From: Stomorhina lunata
Taxonomy: Eukaryota > Arthropoda > Insecta > Diptera > Rhiniidae
Assembly: GCA_933228675.1 (NCBI GenBank)
Contig: OW121744.1
Location: 113,902,171-113,966,170, forward strand
Length of the DNA stretch: 64,000 nt
Reading direction: 5' to 3'
The notes beneath the pieces were generated by a model. The model was not told where the DNA came from. It did not search any database and saw nothing but the letters and a program-made list of their open reading frames with translations. Below are positions 1 through 12,370 of this stretch, one piece after another; position 1 is the stretch's first letter; each line of letters opens with the position of its first letter. The position numbers and the translations under genes are program-made.

Positions 1-905
1 ACAGATTTTACTATAAAAAGCTTTTTTAGATTAATCTTTATACTTTGCAGAGCTTTTTCATATAAAGCTTTAATAATAGTTTTACTTTAAAAATTCGATG
101 TATCAAAAAGCTTTTTATATGGTCAGTTCTTTCATATTAATTTTGTTATGAAAAGCTTTGTAGAATTAATCTTTTTATGGAATTTTTTCTATATGAACGT
201 TTTTTCTATTCGTATTTTAAAGAAAGCTCTTAATAAAATCCTTTTCACAATTTAATTTGTATTAAAAGCTTTTCCATTAAAAACTCAAATAATAGTTTTG
301 CTTTTTAATTCAATATATTATATCAAACAGGTTTTGCTATAAAAAGCTTTTTTACCTTAGTCTTTCTAATTTGCAGAGCTTTTTCATGTAACGCTTTAAT
401 AATAGTTTAACTTAAAAAAATCGATGTATCAAAAAGCTTTTAATATGGCCAGTTTTCTCATATTGATCTTATTATGGAAAGCTTTTTACAATAAATCTTA
501 TTATGAAATAAAAAAAAGTTTTTAACAAAATCCTTTTCAAAATCAGTGTTTTTAACAAATTAATTTTTATTGAAAGCTTTATCCATAAAAAGCTCTCATA
601 AAAGCTTTGCTTTTAAAATACAATGTATCAAACAGTTTTACTATAAAAAGCTTATTTATATTAATATTTGTATCTTGAAGAGCTTTTCTTTTGGAAAAAA
701 GCTTTTTTTATAGAAAAAGGTTCTAAAGCTAAATGTTTTATAAAATAAACTTTTCCATATAAAACTTTTTTAATAGTTTTGCTTTCTTAATTCTATGTAT
801 CAAAAAGCTTTTGATACTTTAAGCTTTTTTATATTTATTTTATTATCGAAAGCTTAACAATATCAATCTTAAAACGAAAAGCTTTTTAATATTATTCTTA
901 TTTTG
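1..905. repeat. Family K: degenerate ~305-326 bp tandem repeat rich in AAAAGCTTTT
   Basis: The phrase ACAG-TTTT-CTATAAAAAGCTT recurs at 1, 327 and 632, giving spacings of 326 and 305 bp. Each copy carries the same order of landmarks: a 'tgcagagcttttt' segment, 'taatagtttt', 'tcgatgtatcaaaaagctttt', then 'ttatggaaagctttt'. The palindrome AAAAGCTTTT (with an AAGCTT core) or close variants appears several times per unit, so there is a shorter irregular sub-period as well. The third copy decays after about 700, and isolated AAAAGCTTTT traces continue to about 1165. The array probably continues to the left of the window. No coding potential is seen. Confidence 0.8.
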
Positions 906-2721
906 AAACGTTTTTTCAGATGAAAATAATTATGATAAGCTAATAATCTAATACCTTATTCATAAAATAAAAATTGTGTTATGACAAACTTATAAATCAA
1001 ATTTTGCATAAAAATTTTTATTATAGAATAATTAGATAATTTTATAATTCGCTTTTAAATTAGGGTTTTATTTTTTAAATCTTTCTTTTTAAAAGCTTTT
1101 GTATTATAAACTCATTTTGAAGTGTCTTTTCATATTAATCTCCTTAAATCTAGTTAGAAAAAAGCTTCAAATATATTGAGTAAATTGTAAACATATTGAG
1201 TTTTTTTCAACTCTAAGTATTATATAACATTTTGTAGTTATTGTTAAGCTTTCTATTAAGCATTTATGTAATACCTTAAACTTATTTCCAGTGACATTTT
1301 AATGCAAATGCAAATCTGTTTTGAAAACTAATATTGATTTTTGCCTCAAAACATGATGTCAAAACTTAAACTTCAGAATGAATTTCGTACTTCCTCCAAA
1401 ATATAGCCAAAAGCTGTCTAACAAATTTTGTTTTCCTCTCGCGTATTGAATCAATTTAAACTTTATAAAATAGAAAAATACATAATAATGGTAAGACTCT
1501 TAACTAAAAATAGAAATATATTTTGGAAAAAAACCAAACAATGACAAAACTGCAATAAAACTTTTCAATTTCTTGTACAAAACCAAGCAAAAGCAACCAA
1601 TAAGTATTAAACGTCCGTCTGTCTGTATTCTAACTGAAATTTATGATAGCAGCGACAAAAGAGACGAAGCCAAGATACACATTTTCCTTAAAAATCTTGA
1701 GTTCTAAGAAGGAAAATGTCATGGAAATGTTAAACAAGGAGTAGAAAACAACTTTAAACGTTTAAGATTTTGCGTTTTATTTCGATGTGAAGCAGATGAA
1801 TGGATGGACTTAAAATAAAATCTTGCCATTAGTTTTTGAGAGTTTATGGTTTTAGGAGTTTTTTTACTTTTCAAGCGAAAAATTTATCTTCTCTAGAAAA
1901 TATGGGTTAATGTTGGCATGAATGTCTATTTTTATAAACATTTATTATTTTTTCAATATATTCACAAATGAAAATAATATCAACGCAAACTTTAGCCATT
2001 TTGGCTAATGCAAAAACTTGGCACTAAAACATAATCAGACTATGACAATTTTAAACCAAAAAGTAGCAGTTGGATGAGGAGGAGGAATTATCGAAAACAT
2101 TTATTTTAACCAAAAGAAGTGACACAAAATCTATCAATGTTTGTAAAACTTTAAAATGAATTTTATACCAGAAGAGTAAAAGAAATAAATTATTGTAGGT
2201 TTATCTAAGTTTTTATGCGTCTTTTTTTTTCCATGGGCTAAGTGACCCATCTATGGCTCTTGCCAATTTTGACACACAAAACCAATAAATCAATGTTAAT
2301 ATTCGTAGTGACAAAAACCTAAAGTTAAAAGTGTAAAAAAAGAGATATTTCTACAATAGAAAAAAACTATTTTGATGCATACGAATACACGCAATTGAAC
2401 TTTGCATATAAAATGATTTCAATTCTACCAACGCAATGAACTGGAAACAGGGAAAAAAAAAGTTCAAAAAAGCTTTTGGTTTTTGGTATATATGATGCCC
2501 TAGTTTGGCCGAAAACCGATGTGGCGACAGAGATGACAAAGACGCATTATTCAGGCATGAAGTCCTTTGCCAAAGGCCATATAAAAATCTAAGATTTATT
2601 CAATTTCAAATTTTACAAACAAATTTGAATGACTTCAAACAAAGATTCAACCTGAAGATAATTTTCGAAAAATATAACCTTTTTATTCCATCATTTGAAT
2701 TTCATTGTTATCTGATAGAAA
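906..2721. other. Single-copy AT-rich island, no gene seen
   Basis: No tandem structure and no convincing reading frame. Two short open frames near 2351-2726 on opposite strands overlap each other and have no coding-like composition. A small 'cgtccgtctgtctgt' run lies at about 1612, of the kind common in fly non-coding DNA. Confidence 0.6.
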
Positions 2722-4241
2722 TATGACTTTATAGGCAATTTTTAAAAAGTTGACTTTTTTGGAAATTTTTCGAATATTTACTATTTTTGGAAATTTTTCG
2801 AAAATTGACTATTCTTAGGAAATTTTTCGAAAATGGATTATTTATAGAAAATTTTTCTACAATTTACTATTTATAAGAAATTTTTCGAAAATTGACTATT
2901 TTTATGAAATTTTTCGAAAATTGACTTTTCATAGGAAAATTTCCAAGAATTAATAAGTTATAGAAAATTTTTCGAAAATTAACAATTTATAAGAAATTTT
3001 TCGTAATTTGAGAATTTATAGGAAATTTTTCGAAAAATGACTTTATATAGGAAATTTTTCGAAAATTGACTATTTATAGGAAATTTTTCGAAAATTGACT
3101 ATTTATAGGAAATTTGTCGAAAATTGACTATTTATAGGAAATTTTTCGAAAATTGACTTTATATAGGAAATTTTTCGAAATTTGACTATATATAGGAAAT
3201 TTTTCGAAATTTGACTATTTATAGGAAAATTTTCGAAAATTTACTAGTTATAGGAAATTTTTCGAAAATTGACTAGTTATAGGAAATTTTTCGAAAATTG
3301 ACTATTTATAGGAAATTTTTCGAAAATTGACTATTTATAGGAAATTTGTCGAAAATTGACTATTTATAGGAAATTTTTCGAAAATTGACTATTTATAGGA
3401 AAATTTTCGAAAATTGACTATTTATAGGAAATTTTTCGAAAAATGACTATTTATAGGAAATTTTTCGAAAATTGACTTTTTATAGGAAATTTTTCGAAAA
3501 TTAACTATTTATAGGAAATTTTTCGAAATTTGACTATATATAGGAAATTTTTCGAAATTTTACTATTTATAGGAAATTTTTCGAAAATTGACTATTTATA
3601 GGAAATTTTTCGAAAATTGACTATTTATAGGAAATTTTTCGAAAATTTACTATTTATAGGAAATTTTTCGAACATTGACTATTTATAGGAAATTTTTCGA
3701 AAATTGACTATTTATAGGAAATTTTTCGAAACTTGACTATTTATAGGACATTTTTCGAAAATTGACTATTTATAGGACATTTTTCGAAAATTGACTATTT
3801 ATAGGACATTTTTCGAAAATTGACTATTTATAGGAAATTTTTCGAAAATTGACTATTTATAGGAAATTTTCCGAAAATTTACTATTTATAGGAAATTTTT
3901 CGAAAATTTACTATTTATAGGAAATTTTTCGAAATTTGACTATTTATAGGAAATTTTTCGAAAATTGAATATTTATAGGAAATTTTTCGAAAATTGACTA
4001 TTTATAGGAAATTTTTCGAAAATTGACTATTTATAGGAAATTTTTCGAAAATTGACTATTTATAGAAAATTTTTCGAAAATTGACTATTTATAGGAAATT
4101 TTTCGAAAATTTACTATTTATACGAAATTTTTCGAAAATTTACTATTTATACGAAATTTTTCGAAAATTTACTATTTATAGGAAAATTTGTTAAAATTTG
4201 ACTGTTTACGTATTTTTTTTTGCTATTTATAGAAAATTTTC
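2722..4241 (+). repeat. Family A tandem array, forward, about 52 copies of 29 bp
   Basis: The unit is AAATTTTTCGAAAATT followed by GACTATTTATAGG (29 bp). The centre TTTTCGAAAA is a perfect 10-bp palindrome containing TTCGAA. The array is homogeneous from about 3050 to 4190 and ragged at both ends (2722-3000 and 4190-4241), the usual pattern where unequal exchange homogenises the middle of an array. Common variants are T for C in TTGAC, AGGACATTT for AGGAAATTT (3746-3830) and TACGAAATTT near 4130-4160. Confidence 0.95.
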
Positions 4242-5272
4242 CTTTTCTTTTAATTCCTTTTTAGAACTCCCTTTTAATTTGTTTAATGTCACTTTATTAG
4301 AAAATTAATTATGTTTTCCTGTCATTTGATTTTATTTGCTCTCTATATAAATTGTCTGCCGAGCGAAAGTGTAAAAGCAGCAAAAGCTTCAAGTTTTGAA
4401 AACTTCTAAAGCTTAAGCGAAAACTATTTACTTCTACTAACATCAGCCAACCAGTATCATCATCCCGGACTATTTATGCTGAGTTATTTTATTTTTTGTT
4501 TTTCGAAAAACTTTTTCCCTGCAACATAATTGATGGTGTGGAAATGATATAATGACTTTAAGATTCTTATAAATGTCCCTTCAGAAGAACATGAATATTT
4601 TAGCCGAGGACTGCATGAAATGAATTGCGGTGCATGACAGAGTAAAGCCTATAAAATATGAGGATCCATAATATTAACAAAAATTTGAAAATGTTGAAAA
4701 CTTATACCATAATTTTAATAAATCATTCTTTCTAATTCCCTTTGAAATTTGAGCATAACTAGGCTCCTGCTTTAACTTAACATAATGCATAATTTATGAA
4801 TTATGTATATAATTCCCGTTTTCTATTTCTTCATAGTTTTCTGTACAATATTTGTTATCCTGATTTAGCATATAGTCTTTCGAATTTCATACCATGTGAA
4901 TTGATTTTTAAAAGAATAAACTGAAATAAGTTTTAAGTTACTTAGGGCAGGTCTCTGCAGTAAAGACACTAGTAAGTTTTAGTAACTATTTTCTACCAGC
5001 CGGGAATAGTTAATAGTCAAGCAGCAACCATGAATTCCTAGTACTTCAAAATGTGTCTCAATAGTTTTAAAGAGGGAAAAGTTTTGTAAAGAAAATAGAA
5101 AATTTTTTTAAATAATTATTTATTGCAAAGATTTGCATTGCTGTTAATGGAAATCATTTTTAAAGTTGGTGACATTTAAATATTTATAGAATAAGAGATT
5201 AAATTTTGTAATTTTTAGCCAAATACAAGAATTAAGCACTTTAATGTGAACCAGCAGAAATTTAAAAAAATC
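4242..5272. other. Single-copy AT-rich island, no gene seen
   Basis: About 1 kb between two repeat arrays. No open frame of note and no repeat beyond short A/T runs. A slightly less AT-rich patch (4345-4475) carries no recognisable motif. Confidence 0.6.
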
Positions 5273-5280
5273 GGTAAATG

Positions 5281-5358
5281 TTTCTTCCAATCGTCAACTT
5301 TTCTATAGAAAAGTCTTCCTATTGTCAGCTTTTCTATAGAAAAGTCATCCTATCGCCA
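5281..5358 (-). repeat. Short family B patch, reverse, 2-3 units
   Basis: Two 31-bp family B units in the CTTCCTATCGTCAA orientation, with core TTTTCTATAGAAAA at about 5302 and 5333, directly abut a family A array. A third spacer ('atcctatcgccaa') merges into family A sequence near 5358. The junction puts the two families in physical contact. Confidence 0.85.
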
Positions 5359-6563
5359 ATTATTTATAGGATTTTTTTCGAAAACAAACTTTCTATTGGA
5401 ATTTTTTTGAAAATTTACTTTTTAAAGGACATTTTTCACAAATTTCGAAAATTGACTTTTTATGGGAAATTTTTCCAAATTTTTTATTTATAGGAAATTT
5501 TCAATAATTATCTTTTTGTAGGAAATTTTTCGAAAATTGACTATTTGTAGAAAATTTTTCGAAAATTGACTATTTATAGGAATTTTTTCGAAAATTTACT
5601 ATTTATAGAACATTTTTCGAAAATTGACATTCCTTAGGAAATTTTTCGAAAATTAATTATATATTGGAAATTTTTCCAAAATTGACTTTTTAGAGGAAGT
5701 TTTCGAAAATTGACTTTTTACAGAAAATTTTTCAAAAATCGACTACTTATAGGAAATTTTTCAAAAATTTATTATTTATAGGAAATTTTTCAAAAAATAT
5801 CTATTTAAGGGAAATTTTTTAAAAATTTACTATTGATGGGAAATTTTTTGAAAATGTATTATTTATAGGGAATTTTTCGAAAATTTCTCAGTAAATTTTT
5901 TGAAAATTATAGTTAATTTTTGAAAAAAAATTTTCGAAAATTTACAATTTATAGACAATTTTTCGAAAATTGACTATTTCTTACGAAATTTTTTGAAAAT
6001 TTACAATTTTTTAGAAAATTTTTCGAAAATTGACTTTTATACAAATTTTTTCGAAAATTGACTTTTTATAAGAAATTTTTCGAAAATTGAATATTTATAG
6101 GAAATTTTTCGAAAATTTACTATTATAGAAAATTTTTCGAAAATTTACTATTTATAGGAAATTTTTTCGAAAATTGACTATTTTTTTAGAAAATTTTTCG
6201 AAAATTTATTACTTATAGGAAATTTTTCCAAAATTGACTTTTGTAGGAAATTCTTCGAAAATTGACATTTTATAGAACATTTTTCGAAAATTGACTTTTT
6301 ATAGAAATTTTTTCAAAAATTGACTATTAATAGGAAATTTTTCGAAAATTGACTATTTATAGGAAATATTTCGAAAATTGACTAATTATAGGAAATTTTT
6401 CGAAAATTGACTTTATATAGGAAATTTTTCGAAAAAAGATATTTTATAGGAAATTTTTCGAAAAATGTATATTTAAAGAAAATTTTTCGAAAATTTACTT
6501 TTTATTGAAAAATTTTTATTGAAAAATTGACAATTTATAGAAAATTTTTCGAAAATTGATTAT
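5359..6563 (+). repeat. Family A tandem array, forward, degenerate, about 40 copies of 29 bp
   Basis: Same unit as at 2722-4241 but much more diverged. Spacers read TTTTTATAGG, TTGTAGG and TACTTATAGG; cores vary between TTTTTCGAAAA, TTTTTCAAAAA and TTTTTTGAAAA; small indels break the register (for example 5880-5935). The divergence suggests an older, less recently homogenised array. Confidence 0.9.
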
Positions 6564-6655
6564 TTAGTCTTTCTATCGTCACTTTTCTATAGACCTGTCT
6601 TTCTATCGTCAAGTTTTCCCTAGACATTTCTTCATATCTTCAAATTTTTCATAGT
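6564..6655 (-). repeat. Degenerate family B relic, reverse, about 3 units
   Basis: Three decayed units with 'gtctttctatcgtca' spacers and broken cores (CTATAGAC, CCTAGACA, CATAGTAC) close off the family A array on its right. With 5281-5358 this brackets the A block with B traces on both sides. Confidence 0.75.
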
Positions 6656-7420
6656 ACTTACAGTACCCAAATATGCACAAGAATCCCTATTATTACCCGA
6701 ATTACAATTATTAGCTTTCTTTAACCCAAAAAAATTAATTACATTTCCTAATAATACCCCCCTAGGATTTTCCGTTGTGGGAAACTAATTTCAAATTCAT
6801 TTTTATCATAAACTTATTTAATTACTTTTCAACTGACACTCAATATCTGCCGCCCCTTGAACAACGCTTATGCCATTTATTAGCAGTTTTTGAAAAATTA
6901 TTGATGACTTTTTCACTTGACTTCACCGTTTAACACTTGCCACCAAAATCAACAACAACAAAAACCAAATGGAAAATAGAAAAATACAAATAAAATGCCA
7001 TTATTATACAAATGTAAAAACAATTGGAAACGTTTGAAATGTTTGGCAAAAGGTTGGAACGAAAAACCGTTTAGGCTTTGAAACTTTCACCCTCAATGAC
7101 GTTAATTACCCGTTAGTACAAATAAAACAAATATAATTTCCTTTTCTCTTATTTAACATTTTAAATAATGGAAATGGGGAAAATTAATGGATTTTCATTG
7201 TGTCTCATAATGTTTTTTTGTTTGTTGTTGACTTTGCCTTAAGACAGGGGGATGAGGTTGTAATTTTTTTGATATTTTGCAACAGTCAATAACTCCACAC
7301 CAGCTAACAAATGAAACAGTTGTATAATAAGTTATTATCGACTGGTTAGAAACTGATGCGTTAGCTCCATTTATAAATGTTCCACAAAACAGTTTTAGAT
7401 GAGCCCGATAATGTGACCAA
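6656..7420. other. Single-copy island, no gene seen
   Basis: Mixed-composition AT-rich sequence with A-rich runs such as 'aacaacaacaaaaacc' (6951 on). No reading frame or family motif seen. Confidence 0.6.
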
Positions 7421-9063
7421 CTAAAGTTGACTATTTTTAGGAAATTTTTCGAAATTTGACTTTTTTATAGGCAATTTTTCGAAAATTGACTTTTATAGAA
7501 AATTTTTCAAAAATTAACTTTTTATAGGAAATTTTTCGAAAATTTTTCAAAAACTAACTTTTTATAGGAAATTTTTCGAAAATTGACTTTTTATAGGCAA
7601 TTTTTCGAAAATTGACTTTTTATAGGCAATTTTTCGAAAATTGACTTTTTATAGGCAATTTTTCGAAAATTGACTTTTTATAGAAAATTTTTCGAAAATT
7701 TACTTTTTATAGGAAATTTTTCAAAAATTAACTTTTTATAGGAAATTTTTCGAAAATTGATTATTTAAAGAAAATTTTTCGAAAATTGATTATTTGCAGG
7801 AAATTTTTCGAAAATTGACTATTTATAGAAAATTTTTCGAAATTGACTTTTTAAAGAAAATTTTTCGAAAATTTTCATTTTACGAGTATACGAAATTTTA
7901 AAAAATTTACTTTTTATAGGAAATTTTTCAAAAATTTTCTTTTTTTTCTTTTTCGAAAATTATAGTTAATTTTCGAAAAAAATTTTTCGAAAATTTACAA
8001 TTTATAGAAAATTTTTCGAAAATTGACTATTTCTTAAGAAATTTTTTGAAAATTTACTATATTTTTAGAAAATTTGATTATTTATAGAAAATTGATTATT
8101 TATAGGAAATTTTTCCAAAATTGACTTTTTATAGGAAACTTTTCGAAAACTGACTTTTTATAGGAAATTTTTCGAAAACTGACTTTTTATAGGAAATTTT
8201 TCGAAAATTGACTTTTTATAGGAAATTTTTAAAATATTGAGTTTTTAGGGGAATTTTTTTTATGACTATTTATAGGAGCTTTTCCAAAAATTGACAATTT
8301 ATTAGAAATTGTTCGAAAATTGACTATTTATAGGAAATTTTTTGAAAATTTACTATTTATAGGATATTTTTCGAAAATTGACTATTTGTAGAAAATTTTT
8401 CAAAAATTTACTTTTAATAGGAAATTTTTCGAAAATTTACTTTTTATAGGAAATTTTTCGAAAATTGATTATTTATAGGAAATTTTATGAAAATTGACTA
8501 TTTATAGGAAAGTTTTCGAAAATTTACTATTTAGAAAATTTTTCGAAAATTGACTATTTATAGAAAATTTTTCGAAAATTGGCTATTTATAGAAAATTTT
8601 TCGAAAATTAATTTTTTTTAGGAAATTTTTTAAAAATTTACTTTTTATAGGAAATTTTTAGAAAATTGATTATTTATAGGAAATTTTATGAAAATTGACT
8701 ATTTATAGGAAAGTTTTCGAAAATTTATTATTTAGAAATTTTTTCAAAAATTGACTATTTATAGAAAATTTTTCGAAAATTGACGATTTATAGAAAAATT
8801 TTCAAAAATCTACTTTTTTTAGGAAATTTTTTAAAAATTTTCTTTTTATAGGAAATTTTTAGAAAATTGATTATTTATAGGAAATTTTATGAAAATTGAC
8901 TATTTATAGGAAAGTTTTAGAAAATTTATTATTTAGAAAATTTTTCGAAAATTGACTATTTATTGTAAATTTTTCGAAAGTTTACTTTTTACAGGAAATT
9001 TTGCGAAAATTTTTCGAAAACTGACTACTTATAGGAAATTTTTCGAAAATTGACTAATTTTAG
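7421..9063 (+). repeat. Family A tandem array, forward, with a 201-bp higher-order repeat
   Basis: About 56 copies of the 29-bp unit, moderately diverged. From about 8461 the array has a higher-order structure: the diagnostic variant AAATTTTATGAAAATTGAC recurs at 8480, 8681 and 8882, exactly 201 bp apart. It is followed each time by an AGGAAAGTTTT variant and a shortened unit (TTATTTAGAAA). Seven 29-bp units would be 203 bp, so each block of seven carries a 2-bp net deletion. The array is interrupted on the right by non-repeat DNA. Confidence 0.9.
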
Positions 9064-9135
9064 GAATTTTTATAGGATACGACTCTTATTAATATCGATT
9101 TTTTAAAAAATAGGAAATTTTAGAAAATTTATATA

Positions 9136-9240
9136 TTTTTTTTTTTCATTTTTTCATTTATTCAAAAAATAATTCATATTACAATTAAATATATAATTGC
9201 CTCAGCGCCACGAGGACATTATTGAGGCTGGCTGGCAAGA
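9136..9240 (-). mobile_element. Probable 3' end fragment of a non-LTR retrotransposon inside the family A array
   Basis: A roughly 100-bp non-repeat segment interrupts family A. Read on the minus strand it starts with GC-richer sequence (CTTGCCAGCCAGCCTCAATA, ending at 9221), continues into AT-rich sequence, has an AATAAA hexamer at 9162-9157 and ends in an 11-base poly(A) run (9146-9136). A 3' UTR-like stretch, a polyadenylation signal and a poly(A) tail form the classic signature of a 5'-truncated LINE insertion. No reverse-transcriptase sequence remains and no clear target-site duplication is visible, so the clade is unknown. A short processed-transcript insertion would look the same. Confidence 0.45.
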
Positions 9241-9245
9241 ATTTT

Positions 9246-9700
9246 TAAAAAGTTTTTTTTATTTTTAAAAAATTAACTATTAATAGGAAATTTTTCGAAA
9301 ATTTACTATTTATCGAAAATTTTTCAAAATTGACTATTTATTGGAAATTTTTTGAAAATTGACTATATATGGGAAATTTTTCGGAAATTGGCTGTTTATA
9401 GGAAATTTTTCGAAAATTGACTATTTATTGGAAATTTTTCGAAAATTGACTATTTATAGGAAATTTTTCGAAAATTGACTATTTATAGGAAATTTTTTCG
9501 AAAATTGACTTTTATTAGGAAATTTTTCAAAAATTTACTTTTTCTAGGAAATTTTTCGAAAATTGACTATTTATAGGAAATTTTTTGAAAATTGACTTTT
9601 GATAGAAAATTTTTTAAAACCGACTATTTATAGGAAATTTTTTGAAAATTGACTATTTATAAGAAATTTTATGAAAACTGACTATTTATAGGAAATTTTA
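9246..9700 (+). repeat. Family A tandem array, forward, continuation
   Basis: About 15 more 29-bp units to the right of the insertion, same orientation as 7421-9063, so the two parts were probably one array before the interruption. The last units carry TTTTTTGAAAA cores. The array ends at AGGAAATTTTAACTTCCCAGG near 9700. Confidence 0.9.
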
Positions 9701-10423
9701 ACTTCCCAGGAAGATAATTTTTAGTTGGTCCCATTTACTTGTTTCTGTCAATGGTGTCAATATAAATTGCTTGGCTGGCACTTGGTTGACTTCATCACAC
9801 CCGGATGTAATGAGACGTTGTTATAGATGATAGCAGGGATGTTTGGATAAATGTCTTTAAAACGAGTGTATTACAGAGTTTTTTTTTTTTTTTTTTCTTT
9901 TGCTTTTCTCATTTATGTCATTATAACCATTAACTTGTTGTACTTCTTTTCATAGTCATTTTTTTCGTAACGCGCAATAAACGCTTTAACTTTGTGTTTA
10001 AATAACAAAATGTCAATAATTTGATTAACGATCTAACACTTTTTCTTCCCCCTCAAAGAGTTAAAGAAAGGAAATTTTTCGTATTGGCTTATATTAACTG
10101 TAATTAGCTTTAAATAGTAGTTAATATGTGGCTTTCGGGAAAATTATGGCCGACTATTAGTGATGGCGTTGAGTGGATCATCAATGAATGTCCAGTTATG
10201 CATAAGTACCTCCACTTGGGTTCGTATTGTCTACAAATGATATATTTATGTCGATACTACTTTTGACGTATCGCCAACATTTCCACTATGCAGCTGATGA
10301 TAGCCCTGCCAAAATGGATGTTTATCTTATGATACTTTTATTGAAATTTAGTTAAATAATTTGCTATAGATTCGATTTTATAGAATAATTTATCGAAGTT
10401 TATGAACTTAAGAGATATCTAAG
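9701..10423. other. Single-copy island with one short coding-looking frame
   Basis: Contains an 18-base poly(T) run (9879-9896). From 10126 to 10266 (+) an ATG-to-TGA frame of 46 codons lies in locally less AT-rich sequence; its product begins MWLSGKLWPTISDG and includes several Trp, Cys and Tyr residues. A TAA lies in frame 15 bases upstream of the ATG. There is no homology I can name, and the length is well within chance, so I do not call a gene. Confidence 0.5.
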
Positions 10424-10537
10424 TGTATGTCTAATTCTATGTGTCTTGTATAGTCTTAGTGTAAGTGTATGTCTATGTCTTTGTCTTAGTCTGAATGTAT
10501 GTCTTAGTCTATGTCTAAGTCTATATCTTAGCCTACG
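10424..10537 (+). repeat. Degenerate hexamer repeat (TATGTC/TTAGTC)n
   Basis: Irregular runs of six- and twelve-base units such as GTCTATGTCTTAGTC. The last part, TCTATATCTTAGCCTACG (10520-10537), matches the reverse complement of 12435-12452 at 17 of 18 positions, so this is one arm of a long-range inverted pair. Confidence 0.7.
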
Positions 10538-10549
10538 ATAAGAATTTGG

Positions 10550-10705
10550 TATTAAATGTCACTATTTTTGTGCCTGTTAGTACTATTCTTTTTAAAAGGT
10601 ACCTATTAGGCACCATTTTTAGAACCAAGAAGTACTAGTTTTGTAAACATAAGAATTTTGTACCAAATAGTACAAATTTTGTGCTTAAAGTAACAATTTT
10701 GTTTC
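10550..10705. repeat. Diverged GGTACTA-type relic repeat
   Basis: Irregular ~22-25 bp repetition of TAGTACNAATTTTGT-like and GGTACC-like words (TTAGTACTATT, AGGTACCTATTAGGCACC, GAAGTACTAG, GTACCAAATAGTAC). It resembles the GGTACTA/TAGTACC arms of the family F array 2 kb downstream, and looks like an old, decayed member of that family. Confidence 0.5.
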
Positions 10706-12370
10706 TTTATGATATGAAAATATATTTAAATCCTTTAAATTTAAACTACCAATTATTTATTCCTCATGTGCTTAATCCCTACTTTCCTCCCATTCAAAAG
10801 CTCCAACAATGTTAGGAAATATGCTTTTATCCATGCAATTGATTGCGGTCCACTAAATCATAAAGAATTTCTTAGTTTTTACCCACATGCATATACAATT
10901 GGCGGCGGTAGTGGTGGTGGTTGTGGTGGTAGTAGTTAGTGGTTCCGATGGTGCGAATCAATAATTTATTAAAGGCGATTATTATCGCTTTTGTTTGCGT
11001 GCAAGGGGCAATTTAGTTGGTCGTTTTTGTTTTTGTTACCGCTCTTGTTATTGTTACTTTACCAACAAGTTAAGCAAACAGCCTCTTTTTTTCAAAACGT
11101 TTTTTTTTTTTAGTTGTGGCTGCGGCTGTTTTGTGTTCCCTGCCATCGAGTCCATGTCCATTTATGTTGAGGTTTTGTATTTTTTTGCCGCTACTTAAAA
11201 TAAAATATGTGTTAAACATTGGTACTTTGCTGTTGGTGTAGGGATTTATTTGCATAAAATTATAGGGGGCACTTTTGTTACTTAACTTGTTACTGTTCCT
11301 GTTAGTAAAAGTGTTGCCAGTGGGTTGTAAGGAGAAATATTTATGAAAATGTTAAACATATACTATTTTAAAGTTAAAGTATACATGTTTTGTGCTCATT
11401 TAAAATTACTAAGTTACAGAAGGTATTCAATTATGAATATCTTTAAAAACTTAACTTTAAATAGTTTTTCATTTAATTGGCAACACTGTTCGTTCATGCT
11501 TGTATTGAATAATTCTTGCCTAAAGGGCTTATTTAAATTACTTTTTCTTATCGAGTAGGGTTCTATTCATAAACCCTATATATTTCTTAACTTTAGTACT
11601 TTTTTTTGTGTAGGGTATCCTTATAACTATATAACCACAAGTTTCTTAATAACATAATACTTTAGGGAAGTCTGCATTTAAGCTAAAACACGTGTTAGAT
11701 TATTTTAAAACTTAAAAAGGCCTCTTTGTGAATGTGAGTGTTAAAAGTTAATGTGTCTAACATTTTTGTTCCTTTAATTTTTTGCAGTAAATTATAAGGA
11801 AAAATCTTGTTAATAAGATATCCTCTGCCTTAAATATTCATCTAAGATTTGTGTTCCTACTAAAACCCAATAGTTCTAAATCGCATAAATGATCCGTTAA
11901 CAGCAAAAACAAAATCTACCTTTAAAGGTGTTCGTCACTAGAAGGGATTTATGGCTAAAATCTCTCATCATTTCATCGGCATTGGAGACGTCCCAACAAT
12001 TTGAATCCGCTGGGTACTCGTGTCTAATAATGAAGACCATCAAACATCTTGTACTTTACATATAGAAAATTTACGCCTAGGTAAACTTCTTAAAGGTACC
12101 TTTTACTCTAAATTTAAAATTTTACTTTAAGATATTTTGTTTAAGTCTATGTTCTTTCCCTTGTTCTCGGTACATGTTGTAATTAATAATTATGATTTAT
12201 TGCCACGTTTATCATAATGTTGTAGCCGTTGTTGTAATTTAATTTCAGGACCTTTACGATATATTTTTTTTCCATGTAACAAATTATGTTAACTTCAAAG
12301 AATATTTATGTTCCAAGAACACAACAATTTGTATAAAATTTTAAATATTCCCTGTAAAACTGGCATAACA
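10706..12370. other. Single-copy island, no gene supported
   Basis: Holds a short GGC/GGT-rich run (10901-10940), T-rich runs (11098-11112) and several short open frames on both strands that overlap each other. The patch 10950-11260 is less AT-rich than its surroundings but shows no recognisable domain or splice pattern. Confidence 0.55.

Noticed and set aside
10995..11558. Overlapping short frames on both strands
   Set aside because: Mutually overlapping, T-run-derived Phe-rich peptides; typical shadows in low-complexity sequence.
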